From positions 1 to 38,356 of the forward strand of contig DYIB01000021.1 of NCBI GenBank assembly GCA_020723855.1: 38,356 nt of DNA. Direction: 5' to 3'. Position 1 is the first letter of the stretch, and every line of letters starts with the position of its first letter. Positions 1-8,315 of the stretch are shown here, in pieces. The notes under the pieces were generated by a model that saw only the letters and a program-made list of their open reading frames with translations, searched no databases and was not told the DNA's origin. Made by a program: the position numbers and the translations under genes. The DNA is from Uliginosibacterium gangwonense. GTDB lineage: Bacteria; Pseudomonadota; Gammaproteobacteria; Burkholderiales; Rhodocyclaceae.

Positions 1-519
1 CTCCACGCCCTGCAGGTACATGGCCAGGCGCTCCAGGCCGTAGGTGATCTCGCCCAGCACGGGGCGGCAGGGCAGCGAGCCCACTTCCTGGAAATAGGTG
101 AACTGGGTCACTTCCATGCCGTCCAGCCACACTTCCCAGCCCAGCCCCCAGGCGCCCAGGGTGGGCGACTCCCAGTCGTCCTCGACGAAACGGATGTCAT
201 GCTGGTGGGTGTCTATCCCCAGGGCGCGCAGGCTGTCGAGATAGAGTTCCTGGATGTGGTCGGGGGACGGCTTCAGCACCACCTGGTACTGGTAGTAATG
301 CTGCAGGCGGTTGGGGTTCTCGCCGTAGCGCCCGTCCTTGGGACGGCGCGAGGGCTGCACGTAGGCGGCGTTCCACGGCTCGGGGCCGATGGCGCGCAGA
401 AAGGTGGCGGTGTGGAAGGTGCCCGCGCCCACTTCGATGTCGTAGGGCTGGAGCAGCACGCAGCCTTGTTTGTCCCAAAAATCCTGCAGCCGCAGGATCA
501 CTTCCTGGAAAGTCGGCAT
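1..519 (-). CDS. glyQ: Glycine--tRNA ligase alpha subunit (5' part, cut by window edge)
   Basis: Catalytic alpha subunit of the bacterial alpha2beta2 glycyl-tRNA synthetase, which charges tRNA-Gly with glycine in the cytoplasm. The reading frame starts [15 protein letters not shown] and runs 173 codons without a stop to base 1, so the C-terminus lies outside the window. Visible family signatures are [18 protein letters not shown], the [13 protein letters not shown] stretch, and [18 protein letters not shown] in the class II catalytic fold. It is divergent from the small gene at 679, with about 160 bp between them. glyS would be expected downstream, outside the window. The match is to the alpha-only family and not to the unrelated eukaryotic-type GlyRS. 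Confidence 0.96.
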   Translation of the reverse strand, partial: MPTFQEVILRLQDFWDKQGCVLLQPYDIEVGAGTFHTATFLRAIGPEPWNAAYVQPSRRPKDGRYGENPNRLQHYYQYQVVLKPSPDHIQELYLDSLRALGIDTHQHDIRFVEDDWESPTLGAWGLGWEVWLDGMEVTQFTYFQEVGSLPCRPVLGEITYGLERLAMYLQGVE

Positions 520-678
520 GTTCGAGAATGGGGCCCCGCGGAAACGGCAAAAAGCGTGATTTTACTGGGTTTTCGCCCGTGCAGAGAGGAACGGCGGCGG
601 TCTTTGTCGAGCCGGCGACAATCGCCACGGAGTCAAAACGCTTGGAGTAACATTCGCCAAAACCACCCGGAGACACTC

Positions 679-993
679 ATGGACTGCCACGTTACCGTGA
701 TCCTGAAAGACGGCGAAAGCCACGACTTCCCTCTCACCGAGTCCGAGCTGTCCATGTTTTCCCCCGAGTCGGCCCAGGGCTGGCTGGCGCGGGAGTTCGA
801 AGCCGCCGGCTGCGAGCCCACCAACCCGGTGGGCAAGGTGCTGCTGGTGGATCGCATCCTGCTGCTGGCGGGCAGCCGGTCCAAATCGGAGTGGGAGGGG
901 CGCAGCCAGTGGGTGAAGCAGTTCGTCTGCGCCGCGGCCCGCGCCATGGGCCGGCCGGCCCTCACCATCGACACGGTGCGCTATTCGCTGTAG
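679..993 (+). CDS. Hypothetical protein, 104 aa
   Basis: No family recognised. The protein begins MDCHVTVILKDGESHDFPL and ends with DTVRYSL. It looks like a small soluble alpha/beta protein with no signal peptide or membrane segment. A GGAG lies just upstream of the ATG at 679, and the composition looks like real coding sequence. An open frame continues upstream to 199, but that part is antisense to glyQ, so the ATG at 679 is preferred. Its last 32 bases overlap the 3' end of lnt on the opposite strand, so transcription of the two converges. Function unknown; the gene call rests on codon character and the ribosome site only. Confidence 0.68.
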   Translation: MDCHVTVILKDGESHDFPLTESELSMFSPESAQGWLAREFEAAGCEPTNPVGKVLLVDRILLLAGSRSKSEWEGRSQWVKQFVCAAARAMGRPALTIDTVRYSL

Positions 994-2500
994 TCCGTCT
1001 TTCCCGCCTGCGCCTGAGGGCGGCGCCGAGCAGGCCGCCCAAGGACAAGGCCACCACCGGCCCGTTGCCCCAGCGCACGAAGGGCGTGGTGCCGCTGTAG
1101 CCGGTCACCGTGCCGGTCAGCGCGCCTTCCGTGAACGGCTCCAGCACGGCGGCGACCTCGCCGCGCGCGCCGACCATGGCGGTCATGCCGGTGTTGGTGG
1201 CGCGCAGCATGGGGCGGCCGGTCTCCAGGCTGCGCATGCGGGCGATCTGCAGGTGCTGGGGCTGGGCCAGGGAATCGCCGAACCAGGCGGTGTTGGACAG
1301 GTTCACCAGCAGGGTGGCCTCCGGTAGCGCCCGGATGATCTCCTCGCCGAACAAGTCCTCGTAGCAGATGTTCACCGCCACCCGCTGGCCGGCCAGTTCC
1401 AGCACCGGCTGCTCGGGAGCGCCGCGGCTGAAATTGGACATGGGGATGTGCAGCAGCGCCAGGGTCCACTGGAAGGCCGGCGGCGTGAATTCGCCGAAGG
1501 GCACCAGGTGGCGCTTGCTGTAGGTCTGGACCGGGCTGGCGCCCAGGCCCACGGCGCTGTTGTAGTAGCGCTCCGACCCGTCGCGCATGACGCTGCCCAG
1601 GAGCACGTCGCCCCGGCCCCCGTCCGCCGCCTGGCGCAATGCCTGTAGGTAATCCGGTGGCACCTGGTCGAACAGCAGCGGCAGGGCGGTCTCCGGCAGC
1701 ACCACGAGCCGCGCCGGATGGGCCTGTGCCAGGCGCAGATAGGCATCCATGGACTGGCGCAGGCGCTCCGGCTTCCACTTCAGGCTCTGCTCGATATTGC
1801 CCTGCAGCAGGCTCACCTCCAGCGGCTCGCCCACGGGCCGCGTCCATTCCACCCGTCCCAGGGCGAAGCCCAGGGCCGCCACGGCGGCGATGGCGGCCGC
1901 GCTCCAGGGCAGCCGGCGCCGCGCCTGCCAGGCGGTGGCGATCAGCGCGGCGATCAGGACACTGGCGAAGCCGACGCCGAACACGCCGGCCAGCGGCGCC
2001 AGCCCGGCCAGGGGGCTGGGCGGCGTCTGGGCGTAGCCCAGGGCCAGCCAGGGGAAGCCGGTGAACAGCCAGCCGCGCAGCCACTCCGCCCCGGTCCAGG
2101 CGGCGGCGGCGAGAAGAGCATCGGCCAGCCAATGGCCGGCCCGCAAGCGCCCGTAGAGCCAGCCGGCAAGCGCCGGGAACAGCGCCAGATAGGCGCAGAA
2201 CAGCACCGTGGCGATGGCCGCCAGGGGCGCCGCCATGCCGCCGAACTGGTGCAGGCTGACATAGACCCAGGACACCCCCGCCAGGAAATAGCCCAGGCCG
2301 AACAGGAAGCCGCTGCGCGCCGCCCGCCGGGGCGAGGCGGCGCCCTGCCACAGCCCGATCAGCAGGGCCACGGTGAGCAGCGGCACCGGGAACAGGCCGA
2401 AGGGGGCGAAGCCCAGCACCGTGGCAGCACCGGCGCCCGACGCGGCAAGCAACTGAAGGCGGTCGCGGCTGCCGGCGCCGGGCCGCAAATTGAATGTCAT
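962..2500 (-). CDS. lnt: Apolipoprotein N-acyltransferase
   Basis: Inner-membrane enzyme that adds the third acyl chain to the N-terminal cysteine of diacylglyceryl apolipoproteins, the last step of lipoprotein maturation before Lol sorting. 512 aa, normal for the family. About six hydrophobic segments fill residues 15-210, followed by a nitrilase-like periplasmic domain (about 227-465) and a final membrane helix near 480. The nitrilase triad is visible: Glu270 in VVLPETALP, Lys329 in TYSKRHLVPFGEF, Cys379 in VNICYEDLFG. It follows corC after 12 bp, the usual proteobacterial corC-lnt pair, and is probably the last gene of the operon that begins at 6532. The C-terminus is arginine-rich. Confidence 0.97.
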   Translation of the reverse strand: MTFNLRPGAGSRDRLQLLAASGAGAATVLGFAPFGLFPVPLLTVALLIGLWQGAASPRRAARSGFLFGLGYFLAGVSWVYVSLHQFGGMAAPLAAIATVLFCAYLALFPALAGWLYGRLRAGHWLADALLAAAAWTGAEWLRGWLFTGFPWLALGYAQTPPSPLAGLAPLAGVFGVGFASVLIAALIATAWQARRRLPWSAAAIAAVAALGFALGRVEWTRPVGEPLEVSLLQGNIEQSLKWKPERLRQSMDAYLRLAQAHPARLVVLPETALPLLFDQVPPDYLQALRQAADGGRGDVLLGSVMRDGSERYYNSAVGLGASPVQTYSKRHLVPFGEFTPPAFQWTLALLHIPMSNFSRGAPEQPVLELAGQRVAVNICYEDLFGEEIIRALPEATLLVNLSNTAWFGDSLAQPQHLQIARMRSLETGRPMLRATNTGMTAMVGARGEVAAVLEPFTEGALTGTVTGYSGTTPFVRWGNGPVVALSLGGLLGAALRRRRERRTTANSAPCRW

Positions 2501-2512
2501 GGCCGGGAGTGC

Positions 2513-3361
2513 TCAGGAAACGCTGGCTGGGGCGCGCTCGCGCGCGCCGCTGTCCACCAGCAGGGTGTGCACGCGCCGGCTGTCGGCGCGCAGCACCTGG
2601 ATGCGCAGGCCGTCCAGCACCAGGGTCTCGCCGCGCTTGGGCATGCGGCCGAGGTGATGGATCACCAGGCCGCCCACGGTGTCGAATTCCTCGTCGCTGA
2701 AGTGGGTGCCGAAGGCGGCGTTGAAGTCCTCGATCTCGGTGGTGGCCTTGACGCGGTAGCGCCCCGCCGAATCGAGCAGGATGTTGTCGGAGGCTTCGTC
2801 GAAATCGTACTCGTCCTCGATGTCGCCGACAATCTGCTCCAGCACGTCCTCGATGGTGACCAGGCCCGCCACGCCGCCGTACTCGTCCACCACGATGGCC
2901 ATGTGGTTGCGGCTGGCGCGGAACTCGCGCAACAGCACGTTGAGGCGCTTGGACTCGGGAATGAACACCGCCGGGCGCAACATGTCGCGGATGTCGAACT
3001 CCTTGCCGGCGTAGTAGCGCAGCAGGTCCTTGGCCAGCAGGATGCCGAGCACGTCGTCCTTGCTCTCGCCGGTGACGGGAAAGCGCGAGTGGGCCACCTC
3101 GATGACGCGGTCGATGAACTCCTCGGGTTTCTCGTGGATGGAGACGGTCTCCATCTGGGCGCGCGGCACCATGATGTCGCGCACCTGCATGTCGGACACG
3201 GACAGCGCCCCCTCGATGATGGACAGGGCGTCGGCGTCCAGCAGGTTGCGTTCAAAGGCGGAATGTAGCAGCGACAGGAGCTGCTCGCGGTCTTCGGGCT
3301 CGCGCATGATCAGCGCGGACAGGCGTTCAAACAGAGAGCGTCTACTGGGGGAAGGTTCCAT
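2513..3361 (-). CDS. corC: CorC/HlyC-type CBS-domain protein (Mg/Co homeostasis)
   Basis: Cytosolic 282-aa protein of the CorC family, linked to Mg2+/Co2+ efflux and found beside lnt and ybeY in proteobacteria. Two CBS motifs are seen: VRDIMVPRAQMETVS (about residue 61) and the pair around IRDMLRPAVFIPESK to YGGVAGLVTIEDVLEQIVGDIEDEYD (about 124-185). A CorC_HlyC/TerC-associated domain follows (about 200-268). The start is taken as MEPSPSRRSLFERL. The frame stays open to an ATG at 3418, but those 19 extra residues translate a GTCAC-rich inverted repeat and are unlike the family. The ribosome site at 3361 is weak. The exact transport role of CorC remains family knowledge only. Confidence 0.93.
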   Translation of the reverse strand: MEPSPSRRSLFERLSALIMREPEDREQLLSLLHSAFERNLLDADALSIIEGALSVSDMQVRDIMVPRAQMETVSIHEKPEEFIDRVIEVAHSRFPVTGESKDDVLGILLAKDLLRYYAGKEFDIRDMLRPAVFIPESKRLNVLLREFRASRNHMAIVVDEYGGVAGLVTIEDVLEQIVGDIEDEYDFDEASDNILLDSAGRYRVKATTEIEDFNAAFGTHFSDEEFDTVGGLVIHHLGRMPKRGETLVLDGLRIQVLRADSRRVHTLLVDSGARERAPASVS

Positions 3362-3377
3362 AAAAGCTGTGACGGGG

Positions 3378-3430
3378 GACGGGTGACGAGTGACCACTGC
3401 CGGCGGCAATCGGGTCACTTGTCACACGTC
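3378..3430. repeat. Imperfect inverted repeat of GTCAC motifs between ybeY and corC
   Basis: Two 18-base arms, 3378-3395 and 3413-3430, are complementary at 16 of 18 positions and are built of repeated GTGAC/GTCAC pentamers. The loop of about 17 bases is GC-rich. The right arm reaches into the stop codon of ybeY. It could fold in the transcript between ybeY and corC. Similar GTCAC-type intergenic repeats occur in betaproteobacteria, so it may be one copy of a dispersed element. No T-tract follows, so it is not a standard terminator. Confidence 0.55.
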
Positions 3431-3851
3431 ACGATTCATCATAAGGATCCGGATAGCCCAGGGCAGCGAGAATGTCCCGTTCTTTTTGCTCCATGATTTC
3501 CGCATCGCGGTCCTGCTCATGGTCGTATCCCTGCAGGTGCAGCATACCATGCACGATCAGGTGGGCGAAATGGGCCTGGACCGGACGGCGGCGCTCCTCG
3601 GCTTCGCGCAGCACCACCGGCACGCACAGCACCAGGTCGCCCGCCAGCCGGGGCGGCGGCGCGTAGGGGAAGGACAGCACGTTGGTGGCGTAGTCCTTGC
3701 CGCGGTAGGCCCTGTTGAGGCTACGCCCCTCCTCCTCGTCCACGAAGCGCACGGTGATCTCCGCCGCGCCGTCGTAGGCCGCCATCAGCCACTTCCTGAT
3801 CTCGCTGCGGGCGGGCAATGCGCCGTCGCGCACGGCGCGCTGCACCGACAC
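3429..3851 (-). CDS. ybeY: Endoribonuclease YbeY (rRNA maturation)
   Basis: Metal-dependent endoribonuclease acting in 16S rRNA 3' maturation and 70S quality control. The UPF0054 signature is present, with the zinc-binding run [11 protein letters not shown] and the conserved [14 protein letters not shown]. The start is uncertain. An ATG at 3890 would give 153 aa and overlap phoH by 38 bp. A GTG at 3851 lies one base after the phoH stop and is preceded by GGGGAGG at six bases, which favours a 140-aa product. Orthologues often carry a short extra N-terminus, so the longer form cannot be excluded. It sits in the conserved miaB-phoH-ybeY-corC-lnt order and is almost certainly co-translated with phoH. 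Confidence 0.93.
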   Translation of the reverse strand: MSVQRAVRDGALPARSEIRKWLMAAYDGAAEITVRFVDEEEGRSLNRAYRGKDYATNVLSFPYAPPPRLAGDLVLCVPVVLREAEERRRPVQAHFAHLIVHGMLHLQGYDHEQDRDAEIMEQKERDILAALGYPDPYDES

Positions 3852-3852
3852 G

Positions 3853-4836
3853 TTAAGCCTCCCCGTCCCGTTCCTTTTCGTGCTTTTCATAGGCGCTTAC
3901 GATGCGCGCCACCAGGGGATGGCGCACCACGTCCTCGGCCAGGAATTCCGTGAAGGCGATGCCGCGCACCTCCCTGAGGATCTGGCGCGCCTCGACGAGC
4001 CCGCTCTTGGAGCCGCGCGCCAGGTCGATCTGGGTGACGTCGCCGGTGATCACCGCCTTGGCGCCGATGCCGATGCGCGTGAGGAACATCTTCATCTGCT
4101 CGGGCGTGGTGTTCTGCGCCTCATCGAGAATGATGAAGGCATGATTGAGCGTGCGCCCGCGCATGTAGGCCAGCGGCGCTATCTCGATGGCATTGCGCTC
4201 GAACAGCTTGGCCACCTTGTCGAAGCCCATCAGGTCGTAGAGCGCGTCGTACAGGGGACGCAGATAGGGATCGACCTTCTGCGCCAGATCTCCCGGCAGG
4301 AAGCCCAGGCGCTCGCCCGCCTCCACCGCCGGGCGCGTCAGCACGATGCGCGCGACGGTCTCGCGCTCGAAGGCATCCACCGCCGAGGCGACCGCGAGAT
4401 AGGTCTTGCCCGTGCCCGCCGGGCCGACGCCGAAGGTGATGTCGTGCTCCTGGATCTGGCGCAGGTACTGCACCTGGCGCGGCGTGCGCCCGTGCAGATC
4501 GGTCTTGCGCGTGAGCAGCCCGGGCGCCGACTGGCCCGCCTGGCCGCGGTTCTTCAGCTCCACCAGGCCGAGCTGGATGTCGTCGACCGACAGGTGGTCC
4601 TTCGCCTGGCCGTAGAAATGCTGCAGCGCCTGGGCCGCCTGCGCGGTCTGCGCCGGGTGGCCGTGCAGCGCGAAGCGCTCGCCGCGCCGCGTGATCGCCA
4701 CGTCATAGGCGGCCTCGATCTGGCGCAGGTTCTCGTCCAGCGCCCCGCACAGGTTGGCGAGCTGCTGGTTGTCGACGGGCTGCAGGAGGAGTTCCAGCGG
4801 ACGGTTGCGCAAGATGGGAGTCCGATCGCGCTTCAC
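3853..4836 (-). CDS. ybeZ: PhoH-like P-loop ATPase (YbeZ/PhoL)
   Basis: Cytosolic ATPase of the PhoH family, genetically tied to YbeY and proposed to act in RNA metabolism. 327 aa. Walker A is GPAGTGKT at 138-145, Walker B is FIILDEAQN around 234-242, and the family motif [17 protein letters not shown] precedes Walker B. The start is GTG, whose bases overlap the miaB stop as GTGA, and the stop is one base before the preferred ybeY start, so three genes are translationally linked. The N-terminal 110 residues form the short domain typical of YbeZ. Often annotated simply as PhoH family; the pho-regulon link of E. coli phoH should not be assumed here. Confidence 0.94.
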   Translation of the reverse strand: MKRDRTPILRNRPLELLLQPVDNQQLANLCGALDENLRQIEAAYDVAITRRGERFALHGHPAQTAQAAQALQHFYGQAKDHLSVDDIQLGLVELKNRGQAGQSAPGLLTRKTDLHGRTPRQVQYLRQIQEHDITFGVGPAGTGKTYLAVASAVDAFERETVARIVLTRPAVEAGERLGFLPGDLAQKVDPYLRPLYDALYDLMGFDKVAKLFERNAIEIAPLAYMRGRTLNHAFIILDEAQNTTPEQMKMFLTRIGIGAKAVITGDVTQIDLARGSKSGLVEARQILREVRGIAFTEFLAEDVVRHPLVARIVSAYEKHEKERDGEA

Positions 4837-6164
4837 GACTCGCGCGCCACGATTTCGCCGCGCAGGGAATGGGGCAGGGCGGCGGTGATGGTGACGTCCA
4901 CGAACTGGTTCACCAGACGGGGATGGCCGGCGAAATTCACCACCCGGTTATTGTCGGTGCGCCCCGCCAGTTCGCCCGGATCCTTCTTGGACAGGCCTTC
5001 CACCAGCACGCGCTGTACGCTGCCCACCATCTTCTCGCTGATCGCGCGCGCCTGCTCCTCGATGCGCCGCTGCAGGCGCATGAGGCGCTGCACCTTGAGC
5101 TCGTGGGGCGTGTCATCGGGCAGCTCCGCCGCGGGCGTGCCGGGGCGCGGGCTATAGATGAAGCTGAAAGAGGCGTCGAAGCCCACGTCCTCGATCAGCT
5201 TCATGGTCAGTTCGAAATCCCGTTCCGTCTCCCCGGGGAAACCGACGATGAAATCCGTGGACAGGGAAATGTCCGGGCGCACGGCGCGCAGCCGCCGCAC
5301 GATGGATTTGTACTCCAGCGCCGTGTAGCCGCGCTTCATGGCCGCCAGGATGCGGTCGGAGCCGGACTGCACCGGCAGGTGCAGATGGCTCACCAGCTTG
5401 GGCAGGCGAGCGTAGGCGTCGATCAGGCGCTGGGTGAATTCGCGCGGGTGCGAGGTGGTGAAGCGCACCCGCTCGATGCCCGGGATGTCGTGCACGCAGT
5501 CCAGCAGCAGGGCGAAGTCGGCGGCTTCGCCGTCCGCCATCTGACCGCGATAGGCATTGACGTTCTGGCCCAGCAGGGTCACTTCCCTGACGCCCTGCCG
5601 TACCAGAGCGGCGATCTCCGCCAGCACGTCCTCCAGGGGTCGCGACACCTCGTCGCCGCGCGTATAGGGTACGACGCAGAAGGTGCAATATTTGCTGCAA
5701 CCCTCCATCACCGACACGAAGGCGCAGCCGCCTTCGACGCGGGCGGGCGGCAGGTTGTCGAACTTCTCGATCTCCGGGAAGGAGGTGTCCACCTGGGGTC
5801 TGCCCGACTCGCGCCGGGCGCGGATGAGCTGGGGCAGGCGGTGCAGGGTCTGGGGACCGAACACCACGTCCACGTAGGGCGCGCGCTCGACGATGGACGC
5901 TCCCTCCTGGCTCGCCACGCAGCCGCCCACGCCGATCACCAGCCCGGGCCTGACGCGCTTCAGGTGCTTGACGCGGCCCAGGTCGTGGAACACCTTCTCC
6001 TGCGCCTTCTCGCGCACCGAGCAGGTGTTGAACAGGATGACGTCGGCTTCCTCGGGATTATCGGTCTTCACGACCCCTTCCGCCGCCGCGAGCACGTCCG
6101 CCATGCGGTCGGAATCGTACTCGTTCATCTGGCAGCCGAAGGTCTTGATATAGAGCTTCTTCAC
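4833..6164 (-). CDS. miaB: tRNA-2-methylthio-N6-dimethylallyladenosine synthase
   Basis: Radical SAM methylthiotransferase that converts i6A37 to ms2i6A37 in tRNAs reading UNN codons. 443 aa, family length. The N-terminal UPF0004 domain holds Cys11, Cys48 and Cys82 for the auxiliary 4Fe-4S cluster. The radical SAM motif is Cys156-x3-Cys160-x2-Cys163 in [22 protein letters not shown] domain ends the protein (about 378-440). The start is GTG ([20 protein letters not shown]), and its bases overlap the stop of the upstream 123-aa gene as GTGA. MiaB is favoured over RimO by the [18 protein letters not shown]-terminus and by the phoH-ybeY neighbours. Confidence 0.97.
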   Translation of the reverse strand: MKKLYIKTFGCQMNEYDSDRMADVLAAAEGVVKTDNPEEADVILFNTCSVREKAQEKVFHDLGRVKHLKRVRPGLVIGVGGCVASQEGASIVERAPYVDVVFGPQTLHRLPQLIRARRESGRPQVDTSFPEIEKFDNLPPARVEGGCAFVSVMEGCSKYCTFCVVPYTRGDEVSRPLEDVLAEIAALVRQGVREVTLLGQNVNAYRGQMADGEAADFALLLDCVHDIPGIERVRFTTSHPREFTQRLIDAYARLPKLVSHLHLPVQSGSDRILAAMKRGYTALEYKSIVRRLRAVRPDISLSTDFIVGFPGETERDFELTMKLIEDVGFDASFSFIYSPRPGTPAAELPDDTPHELKVQRLMRLQRRIEEQARAISEKMVGSVQRVLVEGLSKKDPGELAGRTDNNRVVNFAGHPRLVNQFVDVTITAALPHSLRGEIVARES

Positions 6165-6532
6165 TGCGGTTTGGGAACGGGCTGCCGAGCCTCTGCTTGG
6201 GTCAATATCCAGACGTTATGCACGTTGCCGTAACTGTCGGTGGTATAGCGCACCAACACCGGCTTCTGCAGCATGCCGGGCAGCACGATGCGGTTGAACT
6301 CGTCGCGGATCTGGGAGGCGGGCGACAGCCGCAGCGCCTTGTCGTCCATTTGGACCATGCCCTGGTAGGGCGGGTTCATCGTCGCCTTCTCGGCGTTGGC
6401 CGGAATGGTGCGCACGAGGCCGGCCGGGGTGGCGATGGGCGAGGGCGGGGTGCCGGGTGCCGGCGTACCGCCCTGCGAATTGATCATCGCATCGATCAGG
6501 CCTTCTACCAGGGCGGGAATCAGCAGGTTCAT
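6161..6532 (-). CDS. Hypothetical protein, 123 aa, coupled to miaB
   Basis: Family not recognised. The product starts [20 protein letters not shown], an amphipathic stretch, then a proline/glycine-rich linker (about 22-45). A more ordered half follows with [36 protein letters not shown] and [15 protein letters not shown]. There is no cysteine and no clear signal peptide. Its TGA overlaps the GTG start of miaB by four bases, so it is very likely the first gene of the miaB-phoH-ybeY-corC-lnt operon. A longer open frame reaches 6808, but that part reads through a decayed kinase fragment in another frame, so the start at 6532 is preferred. A role with tRNA or ribosome maturation would be inference from position only. 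Confidence 0.7.
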   Translation of the reverse strand: MNLLIPALVEGLIDAMINSQGGTPAPGTPPSPIATPAGLVRTIPANAEKATMNPPYQGMVQMDDKALRLSPASQIRDEFNRIVLPGMLQKPVLVRYTTDSYGNVHNVWILTQAEARQPVPKPQ

Positions 6533-6639
6533 GGCGCCCCCACGCGCTATGGAGCTGGCTGAAATTATAGTCGAAAGGTCAGGGCGACGTGCTCCCGGGA
6601 AGGCCACCGGCAGCGGCACGGTCGCCGCCGGTGGCCGAA

Positions 6640-6755
6640 GTATAGAACACGGCGCCCTGCCCGGGGGCCGATTGCGCCCACACCCGGCCGCCGTGGCGCT
6701 CGACGATGGCCAGCCCGCCCCCCGTGCCGCCGTACTCGCTGTCCTCCTTGTGCAG
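6640..6755 (-). pseudogene. Histidine-kinase C-terminal remnant (HATPase G2 box)
   Basis: The stretch 6533-6954 has no intact gene, but this piece translates as LHKEDSEYGGTGGGLAIV followed directly by ERHGGRVWAQSAPGQGAVFY. That is the end of a sensor kinase ATPase domain of the GTGxGLAxV...RHGGRVWAES type. Compared with the family, about five or six residues between LAIV and ERHGG are missing, and upstream and downstream sequence does not continue the domain. It is therefore a short, internally deleted fossil, probably of a PAS/phytochrome-like hybrid kinase. The rest of 6533-6954 shows nothing I can name. Confidence 0.6.
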
Positions 6756-6954
6756 GCACCCATCCTCGGACTGGGTACGGATCGACCAGCGCTTGTCGGT
6801 GGCTGCAATGCCCTGTGCCGGCCTGGCGGGAAAGTCCATGGTCGAGTGACGAGCCCTCACGACGGAATAAACGCGGCGCTTCGAACGGCCGTCTTGTCGG
6901 ACGCCATTGCGGGCCATGGCGATGGCATTGTGCAGGGGGTGCAACTGAGGGAAA

Positions 6955-7031
6955 TGGTGGTGATGGGGGGACTTGAACCCTCGACCTACGGATTATGAAT
7001 CCGTCGCTCTAACCGGCTGAGCTACATCACC
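6955..7031 (-). tRNA. tRNA-Met (CAT), elongator type
   Basis: 77 nt including an encoded CCA at 6955-6957. The acceptor stem pairs GGTGATG with CATCACC and the discriminator is A. The D-arm GTAGCTCAGCCGGTTAGAGC matches elongator tRNA-Met. The anticodon stem is CGGAT/ATCCG with loop TCATA, giving anticodon CAT. The T-arm contains GGGTTCAAGTCCC. The initiator form is excluded by the fully paired first acceptor base pair and the D-arm. A tRNA-Ile with lysidine-modified CAT is possible in principle but less like this D-arm. Confidence 0.96.
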
Positions 7032-7047
7032 AGGCGCAAGGGCGCGC

Positions 7048-7077
7048 ATTATCCGGCCGGAGGGGAAGCCTTGTCAA
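7048..7077 (-). promoter_or_regulatory. Sigma-70 promoter of tRNA-Met
   Basis: On the minus strand a perfect -35 box TTGACA (7077-7072) is followed after 18 bases by GATAAT (7053-7048), five of six matches to TATAAT. Transcription would start near 7041, about ten bases before the tRNA. The segment between -10 and the start is GCGCGCC, a GC-rich discriminator of the sort found in stringently controlled stable-RNA promoters. The -35 box lies inside the palindrome at 7067-7086. Confidence 0.75.
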
Positions 7078-7086
7078 GACAAGGCT
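7067..7086. promoter_or_regulatory. Perfect 9-bp inverted repeat (candidate operator)
   Basis: AGCCTTGTC and GACAAGGCT are exact complements separated by AA. The element covers the -35 box of the tRNA-Met promoter on one strand and lies just before the UbiH-family gene on the other. A protein bound here could affect both directions. It may also be chance or part of a dispersed repeat. No regulator is recognisable nearby. Confidence 0.4.
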
Positions 7087-7097
7087 CTGACCCCACA

Positions 7098-8303
7098 ATG
7101 TATGGTTTGCCATTGTCCCGCATCCCGGTGGTTCCACCCCTTCATTTCGACGTGCTGATCGTCGGCGCCGGCCTGGCCGGTGCCAGCCTGGCGGTCGCCC
7201 TCAAGAGCTCGCGCTTGCGCATCGGCCTGGTGGAGGGCCGTGCCCCGGCGCCGCCCGCCGGCGCCTGGGATGCGCGCATCTACGCCGTCAGCCCGTCGAA
7301 CGCCCGGTTTCTCGAAGCCATCGGCGTGTGGCAGCACCTGGACCCGGCGCGCCTGTCCCCGGTCCATGAAATGGAAATCCACGGCGACCGGGGCGGACGG
7401 CTCGATTTCTCCGCCTATCGCAGCGGGGTCTCCGAACTGGCGTGGATCGTCGAAAGCGGCCTGATGCAGCGCGAGCTGTGGGAGACCGTCAAGCGCCAGG
7501 CCAATGTCACCCTGCTGTGCCCGGCCCGGCCGCGGGCGCTGGAATTCGATGCGCAGGCGGTACGCCTGGCGCTGGAAGACGACCGCACGGCGCAGGCGCG
7601 CCTCCTCGTCGCCGCCGACGGCGCCGACTCGTGGGTGCGCCAGGCGGCGGGCCTGGCGGCCGAGACCGCCGCCTACGGCGAACAGGGCGTGGTGGCCAAC
7701 CTGGCCTGCGAGCGCCCCCACCGCAACACGGCCTTCCAGTGGTTCCGCGAGGACGGCGTGCTCGCCTGGCTGCCCCTACCGGGAGAGCTGATCTCCATGG
7801 TGTGGTCCACGCCCGATGCCCACGCCGCCGAGTTGCGGGCGCTGCCGGCCGAGGAATTCTGCCGGCGCGTGGCCGATGCCGGCGGCTGGCGCCTGGGCGC
7901 CCTGCGCATGGTGACCGCCCCCGCCGCCTTTCCCCTGCGGCTGATGCGCGTGTCCCAGGTGGTGGCGCCGCGACTGGCCCTGATCGGCGACGCCGCCCAT
8001 GCCATCCACCCCCTGTCGGGCCATGGCATCAATCTCGGCTTCGCCGACGCCCGCGCCCTGGCGCAGGAACTGGACGCCCTGCCCGCCCACCGCGATCCCG
8101 GCGAATTGCCCGTGCTGCGCCGCTATGCGCGCGCCCGAGCGGAGGAAGTGACCCTGCTGCAATGGACCACCCACGGGCTGCAGCGCCTGTTCCGGCCGCG
8201 CGAGCCGGCCCTGTCGTGGCTACGCAACGCCGGACTGAACCTTACCAACCGCTTGCCGGTCGTACGCGAGATTCTCGTGCGTTACGCCCTCGGCTCGAAT
8301 TGA
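7098..8303 (+). CDS. UbiH/UbiI/COQ6-family FAD monooxygenase (ubiquinone hydroxylase)
   Basis: Flavoprotein hydroxylase of the UbiH/UbiF/VisC family, which hydroxylates the ring of ubiquinone intermediates using O2 and NAD(P)H at the inner membrane. 401 aa from the ATG at 7098. FAD-binding features are the dinucleotide fold DVLIVGAGLAGASLA (18-32), the DG motif in VAADGADSW (about 174-175), and the GD motif LIGDAAHAIHPLSGHGINLG (about 295-314). A TTG at 7071 with AGGGGAA upstream would add nine residues but lies inside a palindrome, so the start is not certain. dsbC follows after 12 bp. Which ring position it hydroxylates (C1, C5 or C6) cannot be told, so no symbol is given. Confidence 0.9.
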   Translation: MYGLPLSRIPVVPPLHFDVLIVGAGLAGASLAVALKSSRLRIGLVEGRAPAPPAGAWDARIYAVSPSNARFLEAIGVWQHLDPARLSPVHEMEIHGDRGGRLDFSAYRSGVSELAWIVESGLMQRELWETVKRQANVTLLCPARPRALEFDAQAVRLALEDDRTAQARLLVAADGADSWVRQAAGLAAETAAYGEQGVVANLACERPHRNTAFQWFREDGVLAWLPLPGELISMVWSTPDAHAAELRALPAEEFCRRVADAGGWRLGALRMVTAPAAFPLRLMRVSQVVAPRLALIGDAAHAIHPLSGHGINLGFADARALAQELDALPAHRDPGELPVLRRYARARAEEVTLLQWTTHGLQRLFRPREPALSWLRNAGLNLTNRLPVVREILVRYALGSN

Positions 8304-8315
8304 ACGGAGATGATG

